Assembly: GCF_011038645.2 (NCBI RefSeq)
Contig: NZ_CP064955.1
Coordinates: 124,001 to 188,000 of the forward strand
Source: Corynebacterium qintianiae
GTDB lineage: Bacteria > Actinomycetota > Actinomycetes > Mycobacteriales > Mycobacteriaceae
Direction: 5' to 3'
Length of the DNA: 64,000 nt
How positions within the stretch are numbered: the first letter of the stretch is position 1; every line of letters begins with the position of its first letter. A program made the position numbers and the translations under genes. Below the pieces are notes generated by a model. The model searched no databases, was not told where the DNA came from, and worked only from the letters and a program-made list of their open reading frames with translations. Shown piece after piece: positions 57,289-64,000 of the stretch.

Positions 57289-57837
57289 CTAGCGGGGTTC
57301 GTCGAGTGGGACGTCGAGCACGTCCATGATCGTGGCCAACCCGTCGTAATTGGTCACGAGCAAAAGCAGCGCGGTGATCTCGCCGTCGTTTAGGTGAGAG
57401 TTCAGGCTCGTCCATACCCCGTCTGTGATCTGGCGGTGGTGGACCAGGTCATCGACGGCGTCGAGAACAGCACCCGTGCGCCCGGTGAAGCCGTGCACGG
57501 GTTCCTGCACGGCGGCGATGTCCGCATCGGTGAGTCCGAAGCGCTTGCCCATCACTTTGTGGTGCTCGAGCTCGTAATCCGCGTCGCGCAGCGTGGCCAC
57601 GCGCAGAATGACCAGCTCCGACTCCTTGCGCGGCAGCATCCCGAACGGCATGAGGGAACCCGAATAGAGCAGCCACGGCAGGAAGTTGCGGCGCGCCCGG
57701 CCGATGGCGCCGAAGAGATTGAGCGTCTTTGTGCCTTGCACGCGGCCCCCGATGTGGTTGGCTATGCGCGCCAGCATGGCAATGTCCCGGCCGCGGCCGG
57801 GGCCCGGACGGGCGGAGTGGTATTCTATAGTTTTCAC
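57289..57837 (-). CDS. carboxymuconolactone decarboxylase-family protein
   Basis: 182 residues. CMD fold: RRNFLPWLLYSGSLM, SELVILRVATLRDADYELEH and HHKVMG. It lacks the CxxC of AhpD, so peroxidase activity of the AhpD kind is not expected. GTG 57837 kept because ARPGPGRGRDIA matches the usual N-terminus. 57838-57922 shows nothing. Confidence 0.82.
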   Translation of the reverse strand: MKTIEYHSARPGPGRGRDIAMLARIANHIGGRVQGTKTLNLFGAIGRARRNFLPWLLYSGSLMPFGMLPRKESELVILRVATLRDADYELEHHKVMGKRFGLTDADIAAVQEPVHGFTGRTGAVLDAVDDLVHHRQITDGVWTSLNSHLNDGEITALLLLVTNYDGLATIMDVLDVPLDEPR

Positions 57838-57922
57838 GGTAAAACAAGTTGAGCTGTCGCGCGCCCAAAAACCGCAGGAACTCTGCAGCGGCAGAGCCGT
57901 GCCACTGTGTTACTGCGCCGTC

Positions 57923-59245
57923 TCAGCGGAGCGCGAGATAAATTGCCAGCGCCGCGCGCCAGTTCCGCGGGGCGAACCCGGCTGTCTTGATTTTGTCCAA
58001 GGACAGCGTCGACTCGGCCGGCCGCGGCGCCTCGGGCCCGTTGAGCTCGGCGTATTGCGCGGTGGTCACGGGCGTGACATCTGACGGGTCAGCACCCATG
58101 CCGATGAACACGCTCATGGCAATCTCATCGCGCCCTACCGCGTCGCCGTCGGAGGTGATGTTGTAAATCCCGTATTCGGCGCCCGTGGCCAGAAGGTGGG
58201 CAATGCCCTTGGCCAAGTCCTCGGCGTAGGTGGGGCGGCCGCGCTGGTCGGAGACGACGCTGGGGGATATGCCCTTGGCCGCCAGCCGGGCCATGGTGTC
58301 CATGAAGTTCGCGCCGTCGCCGAACACCCAGGACGTGCGGATGACGTAGTGCTTGTGCGCGACCTGCGCGGCCGTCTCGCCCGCCGCCTTGGATGCACCG
58401 TAGGCGCTTAAGGGTGACGGCAATTCCTCTTCACTGTGAACCGCCACCGAGCCGTCGAAGATGTAGTCACTGGAGACATGCACCAGGGTTAGAGAGTGCT
58501 CGTTAGCAATGCGCGCCAACACCGCCAACGCCTCGGCGTTAACGGCCCACGCGCCCGCGCGATCCTGCTCGGCACCGTTGACGTCGTTGTAGGCGGCGCA
58601 GTTGATGATGGCGTGGTACTCGTTCCAATCCCGCGCAGGAGGGGCGGTGATGTCGAACTCGGCCCGGGTGCAGAATTCCGCCTCGCGCTCCGAGTAGACC
58701 TTGCGCAAGGCCCGGCCGAGCTGCCCGTTCGCGCCGGTGACAAGGATTTTCCGCGGCGGCACGGTGCGGGCGTCGGCAAGCGGTGGGTGCTTTTGGTCCG
58801 CCTCGGAGAGCTCGGTGGGCTCGAGCGGCCAGTCGATTTCACCGTAGGAGCAGTAGGCGTACGCGCCGTTCGGGTTGTAGCGGGCGTTGACCAGGTAGGT
58901 GTAGGTTGTGGCGTCCTCAAGCGCCTGGAAGCCGTTGGCCACCCCGCGCGGGACGAACACCGCGGTGTCGGGGCCAATCTCGATTCCGAACTTCTCCCCG
59001 AAAGTCGCAGAGCCCTCGCGCAGGTCCACCCAGGCGGCAAAGACGCGCCCGGTGGCTACCGAGACCCACTTGTCCCAGGGCTCGGCGTGCATGCCGCGGG
59101 TAGCGCCGCGCCGGGCGTTGAAGGAGATGTTGTTTTGTACCGGGCGCAGACGCTGGCCGGACCAGTTTTCCTTGAACCAGCCGCGGTTGTCCGCGTGGAG
59201 GGTGAGCGGGTGGATCTCCAGGCCGTCGATGGGGGTGGGGGTCAT
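57923..59245 (-). CDS. rmlCD: bifunctional dTDP-4-dehydrorhamnose 3,5-epimerase/reductase
   Basis: 440 residues. N-terminal RmlC (ADNRGWFKENWSGQ; GATRGMHAEPWDKWV; VFVPRGVANGFQAL) fused to a C-terminal RmlD (VTGANGQLGRALR near 170; SSDYIFDG; YGASKAAGE). It performs the last two steps to dTDP-L-rhamnose; such fusions are typical for corynebacteria. TACACT (59259-59254) lies 8 bases before ATG 59245. Confidence 0.94.
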   Translation of the reverse strand: MTPTPIDGLEIHPLTLHADNRGWFKENWSGQRLRPVQNNISFNARRGATRGMHAEPWDKWVSVATGRVFAAWVDLREGSATFGEKFGIEIGPDTAVFVPRGVANGFQALEDATTYTYLVNARYNPNGAYAYCSYGEIDWPLEPTELSEADQKHPPLADARTVPPRKILVTGANGQLGRALRKVYSEREAEFCTRAEFDITAPPARDWNEYHAIINCAAYNDVNGAEQDRAGAWAVNAEALAVLARIANEHSLTLVHVSSDYIFDGSVAVHSEEELPSPLSAYGASKAAGETAAQVAHKHYVIRTSWVFGDGANFMDTMARLAAKGISPSVVSDQRGRPTYAEDLAKGIAHLLATGAEYGIYNITSDGDAVGRDEIAMSVFIGMGADPSDVTPVTTAQYAELNGPEAPRPAESTLSLDKIKTAGFAPRNWRAALAIYLALR

Positions 59246-59250
59246 GGGTG

Positions 59251-59463
59251 TCAAGTGTAGGACCAGTAGCGGGCGGGGCCACCGGATTGCTGCCCAAAGT
59301 ACTCACCGCAGGACCACTCAGCGGCTGCATCAAGGCGGTCGAGGCACCAGACCTCCCGCGATTCGTGCCGCCACCTCGGCCACCACACGGTGCTAATTGT
59401 GATCGCGATGCCAATGAGCAAGACAATGAACCCGACAATGGTCCTATTGTCCGTTTTGCGCAT
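59251..59463 (-). CDS. putative small membrane protein between rmlB remnant and rmlCD
   Basis: 70 residues from ATG 59463, which overlaps the rmlB end by 20 bases, and ending 5 bases before rmlCD. One membrane helix (TIVGFIVLLIGIAITISTVWW) followed by a Trp/Arg-rich and Cys-containing tail. No known family. The tight packing between two rml genes on the same strand supports a real gene, but the frame could be chance. Confidence 0.45.
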   Translation of the reverse strand: MRKTDNRTIVGFIVLLIGIAITISTVWWPRWRHESREVWCLDRLDAAAEWSCGEYFGQQSGGPARYWSYT

Positions 59464-59578
59464 ACCGCTTCTCGACGTCCCCCTTCACGCCCCGCCACCA
59501 ATCCTCGTGCTCGGAGTACCACGCGATGGTTCGCTCCAGCCCGGTGCGCAGGTCCGGGGCGTGCCGGGGATGCCACCA
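59444..59578 (-). pseudogene. rmlB: rmlB 3' remnant (dTDP-glucose 4,6-dehydratase C-terminus)
   Basis: The last 43 codons of RmlB are recognisable: HPRHAPDLRTGLERTIAWY and EDWWRGVKGDVEKRYAQNG, then TAG at 59444. Upstream of about 59578 the frame loses all RmlB similarity and enters the antisense of an LGFP-repeat gene. The missing part, about 290 residues, includes the NAD loop and the catalytic YxxxK. So this copy is broken, by rearrangement or by assembly error. A complete rmlB is expected elsewhere, since rhamnose is needed for the wall. Confidence 0.8.
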
Positions 59579-59589
59579 CGCCTGAAAGT

Positions 59590-60714
59590 GTGGCTGCGTG
59601 GAACGGCCGTTTCCAGGTGTTCCAACGCGACGCCTCCATCTACTGGCACCCGAACGTCGATGGCGGCACCGCCCACCAGGTGGGCGGTCGCATCCGTGAC
59701 AAATGGGGTGATCTCGGGTGGGAAAACGCTGCCCTGGGCTACCCCGTAACCGATGAGTTGCAAACCCCGGACGGTGTGGGCCGGTTCAACCACTTCCAGG
59801 GCGGGTCGGTTTACTGGTCGCCGAACACTGACGCGCACCAAATCTGGGCCGGGATCCGGGATAAGTGGGCGGCGCAAGGATGGGAGACCGGCCCGTTGGG
59901 CTATCCCACCACTGATGAGCGCACCACCCCGGACGGGAAGGGCAAGTACAACCATTTCGAAGGCGGGTCGATCTACTACTCGCCTGCAGGTGGGGTGCGC
60001 ACCGTCAGCGGGAAGATTCGTGACTTTTGGGCCAAAGCCGGCTGGGAGAAAAGCTCCTTCGGGTTCCCGTCGTCGGATGCCTACACCGCCGGCGGCGGGA
60101 TAAAACAAAACTTCATCGGTGGTGCCATCCAAGCATTCGAACCCACCGGTGTAGCCCTGGAAAAGTTCGACAACAAGGCCTACTCCAGCTATCGGCAGGT
60201 CTACCCCCTTTTCGCGAAAGAAGACCTTCCTCGCTGGCATGCCGCGGGCGCACACCGCGAACTGATTCAGAACATGGATAAGTACTTCCCGTTGACCGGG
60301 TGCCCGAAAGAAATCACCCCTGGTGCGGTAAGCACTCTCACCGGTGTCGGGGGGCGCAGCGGAAAAGTCACCGTCGACCGTATCTCGGATACCGGCTTCA
60401 CCTTAAAAACAGCCGCCGACCACCCCGAGGGCGCTGGCCGCCTGCTGACCATCCGCTTCGATGAGGTCACCGCCCCACCGGCGGATGAGAAGAACCTCGT
60501 CTTCGACACCGCCGACGTTAAGACCCGCTACACCGGGTCGAATAAAACCTGGATCCGCCTGATCGTCGAATCCTCCGGACCCACCCAGACCACCCAGGTG
60601 CAAGGACCGTTTAGCTCCGAGCACATCGGCACGCAAATCTGGGGGCCATTCGCAAGCACACTGCGCACCACGCTGGATAAATCCACCACCACCTACGTCC
60701 CGCTGACCCCCTAA
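59590..60714 (+). CDS. LGFP-repeat cell-wall protein, 5'-truncated
   Basis: About 374 residues from an in-frame GTG 59590; the frame stays open upstream, but this part is antisense to rmlB. It starts in the middle of an LGFP repeat, with no signal peptide. Repeats end in ALGYPVTDE, PLGYPTTDE and SFGFPSSDA, each preceded by a I-x-DKW/DFW helix and followed by a NHF-x-GGSIYW strand. LGFP repeats bind the mycolyl-arabinogalactan cell wall. The C-terminal 200 residues (GKVTVDRISDTGFTLKT) are an unassigned domain. Export would need the lost 5' part. Confidence 0.75.
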   Translation: MAAWNGRFQVFQRDASIYWHPNVDGGTAHQVGGRIRDKWGDLGWENAALGYPVTDELQTPDGVGRFNHFQGGSVYWSPNTDAHQIWAGIRDKWAAQGWETGPLGYPTTDERTTPDGKGKYNHFEGGSIYYSPAGGVRTVSGKIRDFWAKAGWEKSSFGFPSSDAYTAGGGIKQNFIGGAIQAFEPTGVALEKFDNKAYSSYRQVYPLFAKEDLPRWHAAGAHRELIQNMDKYFPLTGCPKEITPGAVSTLTGVGGRSGKVTVDRISDTGFTLKTAADHPEGAGRLLTIRFDEVTAPPADEKNLVFDTADVKTRYTGSNKTWIRLIVESSGPTQTTQVQGPFSSEHIGTQIWGPFASTLRTTLDKSTTTYVPLTP

Positions 60715-60795
60715 CCCCGCACACACAACCATCTCACCCCTCCGGTTCCGACCGCCCACCCCTTTTACCCGCCGAGACGAAAGACACCCGCCATC

Positions 60796-61698
60796 ATGCA
60801 CACTCTCCTGCCCCGCCTGGCGCGTACTGTTGTCGCCGTAACAGCAGCTGTTATGACCACCGCCGCGTTGAGCGCCCCGGCAGTTGCACAAACCACCGTG
60901 GAGACCATCGCCGGTGACGGTGGGTTAACCCAGCAAGCCTGCGGGACGCAACCGCAACAAATCCGCGTCGACTCGTCATCCGTGCAAGGCATGTCCGCCT
61001 GCTTTGGGCTCACAACACCCACGGGGTGGGTCGCGGTCAACATCACCGGCTCCTACGGCGTGGTCAACAACCTCACCGTCCCCGTTGCCGTGGCTTTCAA
61101 ACTGCCCGACGGCGCCGTTTACTTCCAACAGATCATCCAACCTGGACAGGTTAAGAGTGTTGACGTTGACCGCCGTGGGTCAACCATCGTCGAGCTGCAA
61201 GTCACCCCCGTGGCAACCTCCACCGGCACATCCACCGCCACGTTGACACCGGCAGCCGATAAATCCAACGTCATCACCCTGCGCAGCGCAGGGCAACTCA
61301 ACCCCGGGCGTGTGCTGCGCATCAGCTGGGCAGGAGTGGTGTTAAGCGCACTGGATCGCAATAGTGGGTTCAACGACCGACTGGATGCTTCCTTTGCTGT
61401 TGTTCCTGCTCTCGACGGCACACAATGCGTCTCCTTAGAGTCCGCCGCCTACCCGGGAGTCTTTCTGACAATGAGCACCACAGGAGCGGTGCAAACAGCA
61501 ACCAACCCCGCCCCAAAATCTGCGACCTGGTGTGCCAGCGAGGCAACAACGACACCCACCGGGGTGCATCTGGCTAACGCCTCAAACCAAACCCGCCTCC
61601 TTGCCGCCGCAACCGGTGGAAAAGTCACCACCAGCACCACACGCAGCATCGACACTGTGTGGTTTAGCGACCAAGCACTCGCACTGCCCGGAAAGTAG
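60796..61698 (+). CDS. secreted protein with AbfB-like (arabinofuranose-binding) domain
   Basis: 300 residues. Signal peptide (VVAVTAAVMTTAALSAPAVAQ). Middle part with two Cys (QACGTQ, MSACFG) has beta-strand character. C-terminal 110 residues (CVSLESAAYPGVFLTMS; VHLANASNQTRLLA; SIDTVWFSD) resemble an AbfB beta-trefoil. Binding to the arabinan of the cell wall is a reasonable inference. Codon choice (many CAA, TTA, GGG) is unlike the rml genes. It lies 81 bases after the LGFP gene and 8 before the next. Confidence 0.75.
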   Translation: MHTLLPRLARTVVAVTAAVMTTAALSAPAVAQTTVETIAGDGGLTQQACGTQPQQIRVDSSSVQGMSACFGLTTPTGWVAVNITGSYGVVNNLTVPVAVAFKLPDGAVYFQQIIQPGQVKSVDVDRRGSTIVELQVTPVATSTGTSTATLTPAADKSNVITLRSAGQLNPGRVLRISWAGVVLSALDRNSGFNDRLDASFAVVPALDGTQCVSLESAAYPGVFLTMSTTGAVQTATNPAPKSATWCASEATTTPTGVHLANASNQTRLLAAATGGKVTTSTTRSIDTVWFSDQALALPGK

Positions 61699-61706
61699 GA
61701 CACCCC

Positions 61707-64000
61707 ATGGCATCCACCCGTTACCAGAGGTTATGCCGCGCCACTATGCGCGTCATCGCCGCTGTCACATCAATCGCGATGTGCCTCTCACTCTCCAACG
61801 CCGACGCTATCGCCCAAACCGATCACCAGCGGATGACAGATGAGCGCCTCAATGCGGTGGATGCCCGGGTATTTGCCGTCGGAATGCTCGACACAAACCT
61901 GGTGTCATCGCGGGATGCGGCCGCAGCCGCACTGACAGGGTCGCAGAAGGAATTCTCCGATTACGTCGACACAGGCAGGGTCGAGGCCCAAAAACAGGAC
62001 TTGCGCCACATCCTGACCACCATCTCCGCGGTCAGCGGGCCGACGGTCCAAAAAGAAGTCGCCGCCCTCCTCGACTCCAACGACTCGGCCGCCATGTCGG
62101 AGTTCATCGACTCCGGCTGGCAAAACGCCCAGGCCCAGGATGACCGCGCCAGCGCGTGGGAGGCAGCACAAGCACCTGACGGGTCCACCTCGAAAAGTGC
62201 CGCCGATGAAGTCCTGCAGCAAAACAACCCAGACGCCTTCTCCGAGTTCGCTGCCACCGGGGCCGAGACAGCACGCGCACATGACCGTCGGCGCGAAGTG
62301 TATGAACTGACCAACTCCCCGCTTCCCAGCGTCGCAGCTGGGGCGTCGGAGGCCATCCAGGTGGGAACCGACACCGCCATCGAAGAATTCCTGCGCTACG
62401 GGCAATTCGTGGCCGCATCGCAGGACTCCGAGAAGATGGAGATCTCCCAACTCGTCGAGACGGCCATCAACGAAGCATCCGCGGCGAGCACCGCCAATAA
62501 ACTGGCCTGGCAGCAGGCAGATCAGGCGGCCCGGGCCGCTGAAAGCGCCAGGCGAGCCGCCGAAATCTCACGCGATGAAGCTTTCGCCGCCGACGCCGCC
62601 CAAACCAGGGCAGGCAATGCCGCCTCGGCCGCCGCCGATCTTGCGCAACAATCCGCCCACGTCGCAGACCAGGCAGTAGCAGCCTCCCAGGAGGCACGTA
62701 TCGCTCTGCAGCAAACCGCCGACGCACTCTCCCGCGCAGCATCGGCAGCAGGCCGTGCCCGCGCCGCCGCAAGCGCGGCCCAAACCGCGGCCGCCAACGC
62801 CGCAGGAGATGCCTCCGCGGCCCGAGGTGCCCGCATCGCAGCAGAACAAGCCCGCGATGCGGCAGCGCGAGCCCGCGACTCCGCCGAAGCACACGTATAC
62901 GCTTCCCAATCAGCAGGCCATGCCCGCGCCGCCGGTCAGGCGGCCAGCTCCGCCGCCGCGAACGCCGACGCCGCCGCATCTGCTGCCGCTGATGCCGCCA
63001 ACGCGGCAGGAGTCAGCGAAGCAGCCGCCGCCGAAGCCCGTGAAGGCGCCGCACGTGCACGTGCCGCCGCCGCACGCGCACGTGCGGCGGCAAACGAAGT
63101 CGACCGGCTCGTCCACGAAATCGAAGGACTTGTCGAACAAGCCAGGCAAGCGGCAATAGAAGCCGCCGAACACGCGGAAAGGTCTGCAGAAGCTGCCGAC
63201 CGCGCCGCCCAGGAAGCGGAAAACTCCGCCGCCCACTCCCGTAATGCGGGCGAATACGCCGCAGAAGCACAGCGTGCGGCCGAAGCCGCCAACGGCGCCA
63301 TCGACTTGGCGGAGTCGGCCCATGAACTTGCCGTCAAGATTGATAATCAGCGCCACCAGGCCGAAAAGGAGTTCCTCCGCACCCAGGCGGAAGACGCGCG
63401 CACCGTCCAGGACGCAGCCGATCAGGTTGCCGCCGATGAGAAACGCCGCCGTGAGGAGCTTGAAAAAGACCTCGCCCCGCTGGAGGGCAGTGGCGCGCCG
63501 AACAGCTCCTTGGACGTAGACGCCATCAAGAAAGCCACTGTCGCGGCTGCCCAGGTCGGCACACCCGCTGTGGTCGGTGCGGCGAAAACCGCTCTGACAG
63601 GCGGAACGGATGATGATTTCCGCGTCTTCGCCACCAGTGGATATCCCACAGCTGTCGACCTGGATAACCAAGCGCTTCTCCGGCAATGGTGGGCAACCGA
63701 CCCCAACGAGGACGTGCGCTTCGAATCCGGCGTGTATGCCAACGCGGCACCGGAAGTCATCGACTGGTTCATCAACGACGAAGTCAAAACCCTGCGTCTT
63801 CCCGATCTCATCGACACAACTTGGAAGCTGCGCGAGACCCAGGGGGACAACACCCAGGCAGCAGCCGACGCCGCGCTGCGCGACGGCGGATATGACGCCC
63901 TCAACGATTTCGTCAACGGCGGCGGGTACGACAAGGCCCGCTACAGCGACCAGCTCCAACAGGCGTATCACCTGGTGGAAACTGGTGGCCCGGAGGTCAA
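61707..64000 (+). CDS. large secreted ALF-repeat/coiled-coil protein (3' end outside window)
   Basis: 764 codons are open to the window edge without a stop. Signal peptide at 12-40 (MRVIAAVTSIAMCLSLSNA). Residues about 45-260 contain four ALF-type repeats of the form A-x2-AL-x-GS-x2-EF-x2-YV-x-G followed by an Asp (for example IEEFLRYGQFVAASQD). About 265-590 is an Ala-rich heptad region forming a long coiled coil. ALF-like repeats return from about 610 to the edge (AALTGGTDDDFRVF; YDALNDFVNGG). In Streptomyces and relatives this design forms the stalk of secreted polymorphic-toxin-like proteins with a C-terminal effector. AGGA lies 7 bases before ATG 61707. Confidence 0.85.
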   Translation, partial: MASTRYQRLCRATMRVIAAVTSIAMCLSLSNADAIAQTDHQRMTDERLNAVDARVFAVGMLDTNLVSSRDAAAAALTGSQKEFSDYVDTGRVEAQKQDLRHILTTISAVSGPTVQKEVAALLDSNDSAAMSEFIDSGWQNAQAQDDRASAWEAAQAPDGSTSKSAADEVLQQNNPDAFSEFAATGAETARAHDRRREVYELTNSPLPSVAAGASEAIQVGTDTAIEEFLRYGQFVAASQDSEKMEISQLVETAINEASAASTANKLAWQQADQAARAAESARRAAEISRDEAFAADAAQTRAGNAASAAADLAQQSAHVADQAVAASQEARIALQQTADALSRAASAAGRARAAASAAQTAAANAAGDASAARGARIAAEQARDAAARARDSAEAHVYASQSAGHARAAGQAASSAAANADAAASAAADAANAAGVSEAAAAEAREGAARARAAAARARAAANEVDRLVHEIEGLVEQARQAAIEAAEHAERSAEAADRAAQEAENSAAHSRNAGEYAAEAQRAAEAANGAIDLAESAHELAVKIDNQRHQAEKEFLRTQAEDARTVQDAADQVAADEKRRREELEKDLAPLEGSGAPNSSLDVDAIKKATVAAAQVGTPAVVGAAKTALTGGTDDDFRVFATSGYPTAVDLDNQALLRQWWATDPNEDVRFESGVYANAAPEVIDWFINDEVKTLRLPDLIDTTWKLRETQGDNTQAAADAALRDGGYDALNDFVNGGGYDKARYSDQLQQAYHLVETGGPEV

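Noticed and set aside
62910-63971. A 353-codon minus-strand open frame at the right end
   Set aside because: It lies opposite the Ala-rich coiled coil of the ALF protein and is Gly/Cys/Phe-rich, as expected for the complement of Ala codons. The plus frame has a signal peptide and repeats, so it is the real gene.

Overview
The window is a high-GC actinobacterial chromosome segment, almost certainly from a Corynebacterium. Evidence: the order gatD-murT-dnaQ-like-leuA-(DMT permease)-lysC-asd-(secreted protein)-sigC-katA; a cAMP regulator whose length and sequence match corynebacterial GlxR; a WhcA/WhiB4-type WhiB protein; a mycothiol-type formaldehyde dehydrogenase; a fused RmlC-RmlD enzyme; and many genes whose -10 hexamer lies 6-8 bases before the start codon, which implies leaderless mRNA.

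Layout. 1-9.2 kb: peptidoglycan amidation (murT/gatD), leucine synthesis (leuA, preceded by a Leu-codon leader peptide) and the aspartate pathway (lysC with its internal beta-subunit start, then asd), then sigC. 9.2-16.8 kb: catalase, a strong bidirectional terminator, and a six-gene Mrp-type Na+/H+ antiporter operon in which MrpB is fused to MrpA. 16.9-25.4 kb: envelope and transport genes, tRNA-Pro, a bifunctional penicillin-binding protein, a WhiB regulator, RidA and a metallo-hydrolase. 25.4-32.2 kb: glxR, a previously unlisted 30-residue leaderless protein gene, nth, a TlpA-like protein, a Nudix enzyme, a MarP-like protease and a HAD phosphatase.

32.2-46.4 kb: a 6C-type small RNA with its promoter and terminator, then ssd and a compact Tad/Flp pilus operon (tadA-tadB-tadC-flp-tadE-tadE-like), a DEAH-type helicase, cspA, dedA, topA, a class III adenylate cyclase (the likely cAMP source for GlxR), holB and tRNA-Thr. 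46.4-48.6 kb: a small, less GC-rich arsenic resistance cassette (arsR, acr3, arsC) just downstream of tRNA-Thr. 48.6-59.5 kb: lipid metabolism, a formaldehyde-mycothiol dehydrogenase with a partner MBL hydrolase, two GT2 glycosyltransferases, and dTDP-rhamnose genes (rmlA, fused rmlCD, and only the 3' end of rmlB).

59.5-64 kb: the most unusual part. A breakpoint near 59,580 joins a 43-codon remnant of rmlB to a 5'-truncated LGFP-repeat cell-wall protein. This is followed by a secreted AbfB-like (arabinan-binding) protein and a large secreted protein made of ALF repeats around an alanine-rich coiled coil. That last gene is still open at the window edge. Its architecture resembles secreted polymorphic-toxin stalks, so this three-gene cluster is the best candidate here for an undescribed cell-surface system.
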